Assembly: GCA_030374765.1 (NCBI GenBank)
Contig: JARGXX010000068.1
Span: 1,612,001-1,676,000 of the forward strand
DNA length: 64,000 bases
Reading direction: 5' to 3'
Source: Agarophyton chilense
Lineage: Eukaryota > Rhodophyta > Florideophyceae > Gracilariales > Gracilariaceae
Below are positions 54,130 through 64,000 of this stretch, in pieces. The position numbers and the translations under genes were made by a program. Each line of letters starts with the position of its first letter. The first letter of the stretch is position 1. Under the pieces are notes generated by a model. That model ran no database searches, was not told the DNA's origin, and was given only the letters and a program-made list of their open reading frames with translations.

Positions 54130-56750
54130 CAAGACGTGATGAGGAATGTTGAGACTGAGTGGTTTGGACCTTATGTGCGATGTAAATACAAGTCACCATC
54201 ATCTAAAATGAATGTTGTTGAATGACATGTACCGTGTTGGTGTTGAGTGTTGGTGGCGAAATTGATTTCGTGATGGGCAAAGCGGCTCGATAATCGAGAG
54301 AAAGTGTTGGCCCTTTTCAGATCACTCAAGGTTTAGAATGAGGGAATATTCGGATTTTCTGTAAACGATCCGAATCCGAAGGAGTCTATCGGTGAGTTAT
54401 CTGCGTGTTTCATTCTGCTATTTACGAAATATGCCGAATTTTGAAATGCTGGCCTGTCTCTCACCGTACTCAGAAAACCGTCCTCATTTCGCCGTTCAGG
54501 GCAAGTCTTCTGCCCTTTCCGGACAAGCGTCATCGGAGACAAATATCTTCGTTTACCATCAAGCAAAAAACTATACACCCATTGGTTTTCAATATCCAAA
54601 CGTAAAGGAATCCCTCCTCAATATTTCCGTTACTCTTCATGCGTAATGCACCTTGCGGCCAGAATTCCATGAGACCTTCTCCCGTATCAAAATGGATTAG
54701 GGATCACTTGTTTCGATTTCAATAGCCTCGATGTCCGGAAAGCCAGCCTTAAAGTTTTCCTCCAACACGAGCACACATTCGCCCGAGCCTCTGTCGATAT
54801 AAGGGATCTTTTAAATTCTTTTGCAGATTTGAATCGCAACGACCCCTAAGATATCTCATTGAGCCCTGCTTGGCAGGTCATAAAATATGGCTGGGATGTT
54901 ATTTTTAACCACCGATAGTACGGAAAGGGATGCTCAGAGTGCGTGTTACAGGAATAGAGGACTAAAAGCTCACCTGCGCATGGAAGGGATGTCCCAAAAC
55001 ATTGCCACATATGTTGAGCTTTTTCATGCATCCCACTACAAGTTGGAGAGCCAACAAATTCGCAAGATACCAAAGAGAGAAATCCGACACAGGCATTTGA
55101 TTTGAACAATACCTTTTTCCAGGACGACCATCTTTTAACCGATTTTTTACATCCAAACTTTGCAGCTTTTCCGCTCGTAATTATGAAACTGTTCAGAAAC
55201 TACTTAAAGATCCATCTGAGGCCAATCTCTGTTATTTGCATCTGAATCACACATGATACCCACAGCAAGCAGCCTTTTGAGCTATGGCCGATAAGGACCA
55301 CGATTCCAACATGTGTTTTGTGTTTCGAAAAAAGGTTGCACCGCCAATGATAAGTATTCAAACTGCAGGCTTCCGAGGATTCGATTTATTGACGTCGATG
55401 AACACAGTTTCTTAGAGAAATACTAGCAATTAGAGGACCCAATTGCATCATGCGCCGATGGATCTCTCCGAAAATGGTAGGTAAACATTGTGCTTGACCC
55501 CCAGTTTCAATTCAGGTGTTACCATCTTCTGTGGACCGATTCTTGGCAGGATGCGTGTTTTTTTCGCTCGAAAGGCCTGCCGTCGCAACTTGCTCGTTTT
55601 TTTGCTCTCTCGAAAGTCTTTGAAATACATTTGTTGGCTTGCTAGATCACTGCGCTCAGGTTGCATTTTATCGAATGGAGACACGGAAAACAGCGTGCTA
55701 ATGTTACCTTTCCAGGAAGTTTTTCGGGTTCGAAAGCGGATCTGTGAACCGAATGTGTGGACTGATCGGAAAGCACTTCGTCGGCACAGTATTGCTCTTG
55801 TGCCTGCTCGCGACCATATGAATCCATGTTTTGTCAAGAACAGGACACATGAACTGCATAGAAGCGTTCTTTTTTAAATCGAATACAATATTATAGTCCA
55901 GGACTCGCATCAAGTATCAAATTTTATCTTGTTTTCATTCCATCTTCATGTGTATTGTCCCTACCGTCGTGGGGGAGGATCTCTATACGATCAATTCAGG
56001 CCGTAGTGTCATGAAGTTTCTCAGCTTCACTGGCCGTAGAAAGCAGGCATTTGACATGAAATGGTTCACACATGTGCATATGAATGAGGCATAAGGGATG
56101 TTAAGAGTGGGACACCTCAAAAGTCTCAACGATAACTACTTGGGTGATTTGGAGAATTAAGCTGCTTGTTTAAGGCGGGAACCGATTTTTAGAACTTTGA
56201 CAAGATACATGAAGAGGGCTCCGAGACAATATGGAAGGAATCTAGTGAACACTGATGGAGGAGACAAGCATCGAAAAGTAACTTTAAACTAGTATACTGT
56301 CCTAGTTGTACGAAAATAGATATTTAAGTACAGGGATAGGATCTTAGATTAGTAAAAAAAGGCATAACATCGTATGACCTACCAGGTCAGCTTTCACTAC
56401 TCCCAATAACGAAAGTATGTTGCCCGAGACTACTCAAACTGCTTCAACGCCTTCTTAATGTCGAAATTGCTCAGAATATAAAACTCCCTCGAGCGCGAAA
56501 TCGGTCAACCCCGAGCAGTATGAGTTGCGGCTATAGCACAACAACGAAAAGTCGGACTCCACGCGGCTCATCGTTGGCATGAGTGTCACGAGCGCGATCG
56601 AGAACAGCAAAAGCCCTCGGAAACGAAACTCCCTAATGAGTCCAAGACTTCGAAAATACTTGTCTCTTTGGCAGGGAACGGCTTAACTGTGACAATAATG
56701 GTGCCTCCTGGGTAACAATGCGGATAGGCTCTTTTTGCAGCCAGTAAATC
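54130..56750. other. 2.6 kb without a recognisable gene
   Basis: Short frames on both strands (54333-54599, 54846-55109, 55448-55877) with no motif; 55448-55877 is open on both strands. It may hold decayed transposon sequence, but nothing can be named. Confidence 0.45.
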
Positions 56751-57019
56751 TGATGTAGGGAGAACACTTAGAACGCGGATAATTTGGTGAAGTGTAAACT
56801 TGAGTTCGTTTTTCGAGACTCAGTCTTTATTCTCCTATTCTTTTATAGTTCTCTAAAGCACTTCTACTTTGTTCGAGAAGCACAACATTTCTTCTAAGAT
56901 AGTTCTTAGAGTTTCTACAATAAATGTTCTATGGAAGCTTTTAGATGCTTCTACCCAGTTCTAATTCACAGAGTGGTTTCTATTTGTTTCCTTAAGACCT
57001 TCGAGAGGTTTCTACAACA
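56751..57019 (-). repeat. 3' LTR of copia-3
   Basis: 269 bp. Just right of it the minus strand reads GATGGAGGG, a polypurine tract. Confidence 0.9.
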
Positions 57020-57353
57020 CCCTCCATCAACTTGATAAATGACTTAACCCAAGCATATTCATGAAATTCTGGTGCTTGATTCTGTTCAGGGACTTCGTAA
57101 AAATATCAGCTGCCATATCTTCTGTTCGACAGTACTCAAGACCCAGCTCTCCATTCTTCAAGAATTCTTGAACATAAAAATATCTTCTAGATATATGTTT
57201 GGTCTTTCCGGGACTGACTTAGTTTTTAGATATGGCAATCGTAGACTGATTGTCAACAAAGATTTTGAAATGTGTGATAATTTCAGATGTCAAGTCATAC
57301 AATAATTTTGAAATCCATTTTCCTTATTTCACAGTCTCAGATACAGCAATTGG

Positions 57354-58450
57354 TTAGGCTTCAGTGGATGACAGAGCAACAGTATTCTGCTTTTTGCTGC
57401 TCCATGATATAAGGCATTTTCCGTAGTAAGTCTCAAATCCAGAGATAGATTTTCGTTCTTCTGTATTTACCCAACTTGCGTCACTTAATAATGTTTCTTT
57501 GGGTGTTTCATATCTTTTATAGAGAAAAAAAATCCGTGGTCTTCTGGACATACCTCAACATTCGTTGCAGGCTTTCCAATGCTCCATCGAATAGTTTTCA
57601 GGAAACTGGCTGAGTACCTCAATAGCATAAGCCAAGTCTGGTCTCGTTCCCAGCACCATGTTCATCAAGGAGCAGATAAGTTCTCTGTACGAGATGTATT
57701 CAATATTCATTTCCTTGATATCTTTCTTTCGAAGAATTATATTTGCTTCCATGGGCGTGTCAAATTCTTTGCATGACTCCATGTTGAATCGATTTAAAAT
57801 CGTTCTAGCATAATTTGATTGTGCGAGTTTCATATGTCCTTCCTCTCGGCTGTAATCAATTTCCCTTCCCGAAACATGACGAATTTTTCCTAGGTCTTTC
57901 ATTTTGAATGTTGAGCTAAGTTGATTTTTAATCATATCCAGAATACCCTTATCACAGCATGCTATCACCAAATCATCTACATATAGTGCAATATAGATAA
58001 TGTTGCTGTGATTATTTCTAATACATAATCTACTGTCGGCATGGGATCTGTCAAAGTTGATACTGTCCAAAACTTTGCTAATTATCTTGTACCATGCTCT
58101 TGGTGCCTGTTTCAGTCCATAAATTGATTCCTCAAGTTTTCTCATACATGAGTTGGATTTTCTGTATCAATATAACCTTCAGATTGGTACATAAAGAGTT
58201 CTTCCTGAATTATTCCATTTAAGAAAGCAGTCTTTTTATCCATTTCGCATATGTGCATTTTGCTTTGTAATGCAACGGCCAGCATGGTTCGAAGAGATGC
58301 CATTCTCACAACAGGTGCATACGTCTCTAAATAGTCAAGACCGTATTTTTGTTGATACCCTCTGCATACCAGCCGAGATTTGAGTATTCTGTCATGATTT
58401 CCAGTCTTCGGCTTGACTTTATATACCCATCTTGGAGAAAGTATTCTCAT
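57354..58450 (-). pseudogene. copia-3 reverse transcriptase and RNase H (frameshifted)
   Basis: 58450-58142 has RWVYKVKPKTGNHDRI, KSRLVCRGYQQKYGLDYLET and EMDKKTAFLNG. After a frame change, 58145-57555 has SIYGLKQAPRAWY and the catalytic YVDD (IALYVDDLVIA). 57551-57354 is RNase H (LLSDASWVNTEERKSISGF; SSKKQNTVALSSTEA). The final RNase H part towards 57020 has decayed. Confidence 0.88.
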
Positions 58451-58832
58451 TTCCGGTGAGACTTGAACCAGTTTCCATGTTTGCTTTTCCTGTGAGGAAG
58501 TCTTTTTGTTTCATTGCACTCTCCCAATTGTTTTTATCCGGTCCTATGATTGCATCATTGTATGTTTTCGGTTCTGTCTCATTAGCCAGCATTATTGCTG
58601 CTCCTTGTGAAGTTTCCTCATTTTCATCAGCATGTTCGTAAGTTGGCCATGTAGGATGTTTTCTGATTCTTTCTGAATGTCTGGGAACCGCGTCAATATT
58701 TTCTTCATTGTCGTCGTGAACGTCATGCTGTTCTTGAATATTTTCTGATAGTATTGGATGCGTTTCTTCCTGATTCTGAATATTGTTTTCCGTTCTTCCT
58801 TCAATCTCAAAATTCCTTGTATCCGGTATATC
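58451..58832 (-). pseudogene. copia-3 integrase-RT linker (degraded)
   Basis: Lys/Glu/Asn-rich frames with stops (for example 58852-58592) between the integrase and RT; this linker is usually poorly conserved. Confidence 0.5.
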
Positions 58833-59744
58833 TTAAAATTTAGCGTTCGCACTCATGACGAGTCTGTTTGTCTTATCATCCATGAATCGATAATTCTTCC
58901 CTTCATATCCAAGAAAAGTACATAATTTGGCTTTTGGATCCCATTTCCTTCTATTCTGTTTTGGAATAAAAACAAACGCTTCGCATCCAAAAACGCGAAG
59001 ATGAGAAATGTTTGGTTTGGTTCCAGACCATTTTTCAAAAGGACTCATGTCTCCCAGAATTTTCGTTGGCATAAAGTTTCTTAGCGCATTTGCAGTTTGA
59101 ACTGCCTCTGCCCAAAATACGTTAGGTACACCTTGATAGTACAGCATGCATCGAGCTTTTTGACACAGTGTTCGATTAGCCCTCTCGGCAATTCCATTTT
59201 GTGGTTGCTGATGAGCTGCTGTTAGCTCTTGAATAATTATTTTTTTCTTTAAAAACGTCTGTAGTTTTTCATAAATATACTCACCACCTCTTTCGCTCCG
59301 AATCCGTTTCACAGATAGGTCTGTTTGTTTCTCGATCATCGTCACGAAATCTGTAATTTTTGTTTTGGCTTCATCTCTGCCTCTCATAAAATAGACAAAT
59401 GATTTTCTGGCGTAGTCATCTGTGAACGTTATAAAATAAAATGTCCCTGCTTTCGATTCCGTGCTCATTGGTCCACAAAGATCCGTGTGGATCAGCTCTA
59501 GCTTGTCTTTGGAGTGATATTTTCCAAGTGGTTTGAACGATTTTGAAACCAATCTTCCAAGAACGCAACCCTTGCATGTGTCACTAATTTTGTCCTTTAG
59601 ACCTTCAGGGATTCCGTTTGCTGTTTTCTTTGAAACAATTTGTTTTAAAACTGTTTCCCCAGCGCGTCCCAATCTGGCGTACCACAGTTCATAGTCATTT
59701 GATATTGCGGCATATTCATAATGCTTTTCTCTGTCTTTCCTCAA
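58833..59744 (-). CDS. copia-3 integrase
   Basis: 303 open codons. GAG_pre-integrase/zinc region (WYARLGRAGETVLKQIV; CKGCVLGRLVSKSF), then the core: first D in ELIHTDLCGPM; the second position reads RIRSERGGEYI, Glu in place of the usual Asp; third E in QNGIAERANRT. The tail includes WAEAVQTANALRN and LRVFGCEAFVFIP. The Asp-to-Glu change probably impairs catalysis. Confidence 0.9.
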   Translation of the reverse strand: MRKDREKHYEYAAISNDYELWYARLGRAGETVLKQIVSKKTANGIPEGLKDKISDTCKGCVLGRLVSKSFKPLGKYHSKDKLELIHTDLCGPMSTESKAGTFYFITFTDDYARKSFVYFMRGRDEAKTKITDFVTMIEKQTDLSVKRIRSERGGEYIYEKLQTFLKKKIIIQELTAAHQQPQNGIAERANRTLCQKARCMLYYQGVPNVFWAEAVQTANALRNFMPTKILGDMSPFEKWSGTKPNISHLRVFGCEAFVFIPKQNRRKWDPKAKLCTFLGYEGKNYRFMDDKTNRLVMSANAKF

Positions 59745-59792
59745 GCTTCTGAAACTGTATGTTGAATTATCTTTCCTTACTTGAAGCAGTGT

Positions 59793-60176
59793 TTAATTTG
59801 TTTTTTTTAAAGATACCCGGCACCATCCATTTTTGAATTCAACTGAGTACCCATATTCGTCAATTTGTCCAATAGAAATAGTATTCGTTGCGATTTCAGT
59901 AACATAAAGCATATTATGAAATGAAATAGTTCTTTTCTTTCCATGAATAAAAATTTCCATCGATGTATCTCCTTCCTTGTTGGAGAAGTCGCTTGATCCA
60001 TCTCCAACTCGTATACTTATAGAGTTGATATTCTTGACTGTTCCTTCCATAACCCATTTTTCGTCGTTCGTCATGTGTAATGATTCCCCAGAGTCCATAT
60101 ACCAAGTTCCAGATAAGTTTTCTACGTTCTGTTCGGTCATTAGAAAATGTGATGAATTTCTGTTCGAATTATCCAT
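59793..60176 (-). pseudogene. copia-3 protease
   Basis: Active site WYMDSGESLHMT (copia proteases have W-x-LDSGAS-x-H), followed by VGDGSSDFSNKEGD and NMLYVTEIATNTISIGQ, the usual order of the Pol N-terminus. Separated by frame breaks from gag and integrase. Confidence 0.82.
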
Positions 60177-60254
60177 CCTCTTTTATTCTGCTGATTACTC
60201 GATGCTGAATTATTATCTGAACTATGATTGTTTTTTTCCGAAGTCTGCAGTCTG

Positions 60255-60904
60255 CTATTTTATGTCCTTTCTTCCGACAATAATTGAATTTAAACGGAAA
60301 TGGTGTTTTTCGTTTGTTCGATTTTCCCTGTAACAGGTTTCCAGATTTTTCATTCTCTGAAAAAGAATTCTTCTGGACTCCTTTCGTAGAATTCTAGCGT
60401 GTAATTTTTCGATACTAAAATTTTCTGCCATGTTTTCCAAGGTTACCACCAAACTTTCATACGATTTTGACAACTTTCGTAGTAGACGCATAACATACTC
60501 TTCTTTCGATTTTTGAACTCCAATTTGGTGCAATCTGGTTTTTAAACGCTTCAGATCTTCAATGTCTTGTTTTCCTGAATATTCTTTATGTAATCTTTTT
60601 GAAATAAAAATTTCTTCTATGTCCATTTTGATTGCCATTCTTTTGTTATTCTAAACTTCTGACAAAGCATTCCAAGCTTCTATTCCATTAGTGACAGATT
60701 CCACATAGACAATTTGATTATCATCGACGGAAAGGCTGATATCTATTAAAGCTTTTCGTTTGCTGTCGAGTATTTTTCGCTTCCAATCACGACGTTCAAG
60801 TAGTTTTTCTTCTTGAGATAGTTCATCATTCTGAATTTCCAGGAGTAGAAACTATCTCCATTGAGTTTTTCAATTTTAAATGTGTGTTTTTCCTCCATAT
60901 CCAT
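60255..60904 (-). pseudogene. copia-3 gag
   Basis: The start MDMEEKHTFKIEKLNGDSFY with SWKFRMMNYL at 60904 is typical of copia-type Gag (UBN2). It meets two stops and a frame change near 60745, then is open at 60638-60255 (LKRLKTRLHQIGVQ; ENFSIEKLHARILRKE). A zinc knuckle survives only out of frame (FNYCRKKGHKIADC, first Cys lost). Confidence 0.8.
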
Positions 60905-61359
60905 CTAGTTTTAGTTGTTTGCTGCTTCAGTAAATTTTCTTAAATGTGATATAACAATTTTTTTCGCTCGAATAGTAGTATTTGTAAAAGAAAAGACTGT
61001 TGTGAACAGTGCTAAACAATCCTAGACCACTATACCCACGTTTTCCTGTTTATCTAGAAAGCGGCTGTTGTTTTCGATATAAACCACAAACTTCTGATTT
61101 GAGGGGATTCTGAAAAATTCTGAACGGTTCCTGAACAATTTTACTCAATTCTGTACTGTACTGTTCGTTTCTTGAGAATTTCGACTAGTTTTGAACACTG
61201 TATTTTTCGTGTTTCTCCTTCGGTTTCGAACGATTCTAAACGTCCAACCCGGTTTCACCGATTCTGAATTTCGGCGAGGTTTCTGTCTCTTCGCAGTGAG
61301 ACTTCTCCTAGCGTTGCAGTATACTCGTTGGTTCTTCGTAGACTAAGCCTGTACGTAGT
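60905..61359 (-). other. copia-3 5' leader
   Basis: Non-coding leader between the primer-binding site and gag; AT-rich, no supported frame. Confidence 0.6.
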
Positions 61360-61373
61360 CTGGGCCCATAACC
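61360..61373 (-). promoter_or_regulatory. Primer-binding site of copia-3
   Basis: The minus strand reads GGTTATGGGCCCAG, two bases inside the 5' LTR; complementary to the initiator tRNA-Met anticodon arm. Confidence 0.85.
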
Positions 61374-61375
61374 AA

Positions 61376-61644
61376 TGATGTAGGGAGTACTCTTAGGACG
61401 CGGATAACTTGGTGAAAGGTAGACTTGAGTTCATTTTTCGAGACTCAGTCTTTATTCTCCTATTCTTTTATAGTGCTCTAAAGCACTTCTACTTTTTTCT
61501 AGAAGCACTGCATTTCTTCTAAAATAGTTCTTAGTGTTTCTACAATAAATGTTCTAAAGAAGCTTTTAGATGCTTCCACACAGTTCTAGTTCATAGAAAA
61601 GTTTCTAGCTGTTTCCTTAAGACCTTCTAGAGGTTTCTACAACA
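61376..61644 (-). repeat. 5' LTR of copia-3
   Basis: 269 bp; see the element entry. Confidence 0.9.
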
Positions 61645-62267
61645 ACGGAAGGGCACGATACAACCCTGTTAGACGAGGAAGAGCCATGCTTTTCCGAAAC
61701 GGAGGAGGAGTGTTACGATCCTGAGACGGTTGCAACTGCTATTATAGACGGTCGGGTCCATGCCTATTTGGTAATTGATTGGCCGCACACCGAACGGTTC
61801 TAGAACCGGTCTTGGCTGTCTCCTCCAAGGAGACAGAAATTACACCGATCACGGTTGCATAATTCGTGCAAGCTGAAACGCACGACGCTTTCTGCAAAGC
61901 CGTTCGGAAAACCATCTGGGAAAGTTCCTCCTTCTTCGACATCAAGTGTAAGGGTATTTTGGGGCGTCGCTCTCGTCTGGACGACTCCTTGTAAAAAGGT
62001 TGTCCCCAACTCTCTCCAATCACGGGTGGTCTACTTGGCGCATTCTGCGATTAATGGGTCATCCGGCTGACACCCGGATGTACGAGTCCTTACGGCGGGA
62101 CTGCTACTGGCCAAAGATGGCTAACGAAGCTTCCTAAACCGTTTGGGACTACCGCGCCTTTGCTCACGTGCGGGGTACCCACTATCAGTCGCAGAAGTAC
62201 CTTAAGCTCTTCCACGCCGCGGGCCCCATGGAGTTCGTCGCCATGGACATCATCGGTCCATTCCCTA
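61645..62267 (+). pseudogene. gypsy-3: fragment of a chromovirus integrase
   Basis: In shifting plus-strand frames it reads DAFCKAVRKTIWESSFFDIK, RRSRLDDSL, LMGHPADTRMYESLRRDCYW and YLKLFHAAGPMEFVAMDIIG. That is the region from the end of RNase H through the HHCC domain to the first catalytic Asp. Both zinc cysteines are lost and several stops and frame changes occur. It is squeezed between the copia-3 and copia-4 LTRs. Confidence 0.82.
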
Positions 62268-62440
62268 TGTTATCGGTAGGCCAAATAAGATCGGTAGGCC
62301 AAGTAAGCATCGTCACCCTCGGGCGTTATCGATTAGTTTCCCTCCGATATCAGTAGACAAACCGTGCACAGGAGCACCACTATAAGTAAAGGACAAGACC
62401 GAGTGAACGGCTTCCTCCATCGAAGTCACTACTGCCAACA
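62268..62440 (+). repeat. 5' LTR of copia-4
   Basis: About 173 bp, TGTTATCGG...GCCAACA, ending 2 nt before the primer-binding site. It starts exactly where gypsy-3 integrase homology stops. It contains an 18-bp direct repeat (ATCGGTAGGCCAA-TAAG, twice) and a possible TATA (CACTATAAGTAAAG). The mate LTR lies beyond the window. Confidence 0.7.
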
Positions 62441-62442
62441 TC

Positions 62443-62454
62443 GGTTATGGGCCC
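62443..62454 (+). promoter_or_regulatory. Primer-binding site of copia-4
   Basis: GGTTATGGGCCC, complementary to the initiator tRNA-Met anticodon loop and upper stem. Confidence 0.8.
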
Positions 62455-62496
62455 TGCCTTGAGAACGCCAACATATCCCAGTAACGACAAAAGAAA

Positions 62497-63249
62497 ATGA
62501 GTAGCGACAAGTACCCACTCATCCTCCTGAAAGATAGCAACTATGTGGAGTGGGAAAGTCAGATGAAGCCTCTTCTTATCGGGGAAGATCTGTGGCAGTA
62601 TGTCAGCGGTGAAGAGGTACCACCGGAGAGCGAAAAGGCTTTCAAAGAGTGGAACAAAAATAACAACCAAGCAATGGCCAGGATCCTGTGCACGATTGAA
62701 TCTAAGGCAAAGCCGGTCATCATGGGAATGAACACTGCTCAAGAAATGTGGAACACCTTGAAACAGAAGTACAAGGCGCGAAATAGAGCAGCGCTGTACA
62801 CGATGCGAATCAAAATGAACCAAATGCAACTGGAAGAAGACGAATCAATCCAGGCGTATGCTGATCGTATCGCGCTAATTGAAACCAATATGGCGCGGGC
62901 TGGGAAGGTGTTAACAAACGACGAAAAATGTGAGGCACTAATGGCTGGACTACCAGAAGAGTATTCGGCGATGAGGGACTCTTATATAACCAGAGATGAA
63001 ATGCCAGATTTTCTAGAGGTTGTCGCAAGACTCCAGCAGAAGGAACAAGAACTCAAGGCAAGAAAATCTGAGGACAGCAGCAGCACAAAGACATCCTTTT
63101 TCACACGCCGGAACAACGACCGCACAGGCACCGGAAGAAAGAGAAGATTACAGGAAATCATATGTCACCAATGTGGTAAACGTGGGCACATGAGAAGAGA
63201 CTGTTGGCATAAACCACGCAACAAAAAAGGCGGCGAACACGATGGGTAG
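62497..63249 (+). CDS. copia-4 Gag
   Basis: 250 codons from ATG 62497. UBN2-type Gag start (YPLILLKDSNYVEWESQMKP; LLIGEDLWQYV), a helical core (MWNTLKQKYKARNRAALYTM; ALMAGLPEEYSAMRDS), a basic linker and one intact CCHC knuckle (CHQCGKRGHMRRDC). It ends in a TAG; the same frame continues at once with the protease. Gag forms the particle and binds element RNA. Confidence 0.92.
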   Translation: MSSDKYPLILLKDSNYVEWESQMKPLLIGEDLWQYVSGEEVPPESEKAFKEWNKNNNQAMARILCTIESKAKPVIMGMNTAQEMWNTLKQKYKARNRAALYTMRIKMNQMQLEEDESIQAYADRIALIETNMARAGKVLTNDEKCEALMAGLPEEYSAMRDSYITRDEMPDFLEVVARLQQKEQELKARKSEDSSSTKTSFFTRRNNDRTGTGRKRRLQEIICHQCGKRGHMRRDCWHKPRNKKGGEHDG

Positions 63250-64000
63250 GGTGGAAACAACACTGGAACATTCGTAATGTTTACGAAAAGTGACTTTCTC
63301 GGCGGTCCCACGAACGGAAGTACATGGTTTTTAGACAGCTGCGCTAGCGAGCACATGACGCCAATGAAGAGCATCCTAGAGAACTTCAAACCGGCAACTT
63401 GTGAAACGTCAGTAGGAACGGCAGACAAAAAGACATCTTTGGCTGTGAAGGGCAAAGGAGACGTCAGGCTAACATCTATCATAGACAATGCCCAACACGA
63501 CATCGTGTTACAGAACGTGTCCTTTGTCCCAAACCTACGTACAAATCTTATGTCAACAACCGTGCTGACCAGAAAGGGATACTTTATCTCTCTACCCCCA
63601 TACACAAACGAGATAATTGTTGCTAAGGACAACACCAATGTGATGCGCGGATCATCTGTGGGGGTGAATGTTGCATTTATTGAGAGCTTGCGACACAGAG
63701 ACGCTCCGAACGCATTGATGACAATGAATATGAACCTAATGCACTCTCTAATGTGCCACATCAGCTCACCAATCATCGAGAAGATGATCCGCGAAGAGGC
63801 CGCACTTGGCCTTGAAGACCTAAATAAGAAACCAGAGGAACAGGCCTGTGAGTCGTGCGAGCACGGAAAGGCCACAAAGAAGAGCCATAAATCTGTCGAA
63901 TTCCGACATAACTCACTACTCGAACTTGTGCATATGGACCTCATCGGGGAAATATCGCCCCCATCGCTGAAAGGAAACATATACAACCTGGCTGCGCTCG
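63250..64000 (+). CDS. copia-4 Pol (protease and start of integrase; cut by window end)
   Basis: Same frame as Gag, directly after the TAG, open to the window end with no other stop. The protease site reads STWFLDSCASEHMTPM, with DSC where DSG is usual; ISLPPYTNEIIVAK and NVSFVPNLRTNLMST follow. The integrase zinc region is NLMHSLMCHISSPIIEKM with CESCEHGKATKK, and the first catalytic Asp is in ELVHMDLIGEIS. Probably the most intact coding region of the copia elements here. Confidence 0.9.

Larger units (their letters stand above)
56751..61644 (-). mobile_element. copia-3: decayed Ty1/copia retrotransposon
   Basis: Both LTRs are 269 bp (56751-57019 and 61376-61644), starting TGATGTAGGGAG and ending TCTACAACA on the plus strand, about 90 percent identical by eye. 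Minus-strand internal order: gag, protease, integrase, RT, RNase H. The flanks AAATC and ACGGA do not match, so no target duplication remains. Confidence 0.93.

Noticed and set aside
55448-55877. Region open on both strands for about 130 codons
   Set aside because: No motif on either strand and no neighbour context to choose one; not listed as a gene.

Overview
The window looks like nuclear DNA of a compact, intron-poor eukaryote, most probably a florideophyte red alga similar to Chondrus. The evidence is two eukaryotic tRNAs, single-exon or nearly single-exon protein genes (one has a clean 67-bp intron), a metacaspase, a kinesin, a bZIP factor, a membrane-anchored polysaccharide-lyase-like protein, and a very high load of Ty1/copia, Ty3/gypsy-chromovirus, Helitron and hAT-like remains. 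The species call is inference; no sequence search was possible.

Layout. 0.1-9.8 kb: host DNA with a cysteine-rich protein, a bZIP factor, tRNA-Val and a secreted VWD-like protein, separated by AT-rich gene-free stretches with hairpins and short repeats. 10.1-21.1 kb: a decayed chromovirus (gypsy-1, minus strand: gag, protease, RT, RNase H, integrase, chromodomain) with an extra gene on the opposite strand between pol and the left LTR. 21.1-30.7 kb: a broken coiled-coil ORF, metacaspase, tRNA-Pro, the lyase-like gene and a kinesin. 31-37.4 kb: a degenerate Helitron. 38.1-51.0 kb: a nest in which an old copia element (copia-X) holds a second, truncated chromovirus (gypsy-2), and a very young copia (copia-1) sits 8 bp inside one copia-X LTR. 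51.9-54.1 kb: an hAT-like remnant and a solo chromovirus-type LTR. 56.7-64.0 kb: copia-3, a gypsy integrase scrap and the start of copia-4.

Best candidate for something undescribed. Both chromoviruses carry, between the chromodomain and the 3' LTR, an unrecognised protein gene on the strand opposite to gag-pol. The two copies are far diverged but share a clear block (14 of 32 residues identical). In gypsy-1 the whole interior, including this gene, is also saturated with the 5-mer AAGGT/ACCTT (36 and 31 occurrences by hand count in about 11 kb, roughly three times expectation), often as short inverted pairs such as ACCTTnAAGGT, while the left LTR has none. An antisense accessory gene plus a dispersed palindromic word suggests, as inference only, an element-encoded factor that recognises its own DNA or RNA.

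The four copia elements are unrelated in detail, yet every one has a primer-binding site complementary to the anticodon arm of initiator tRNA-Met. In copia-1 that site also supplies the ATG of gag.
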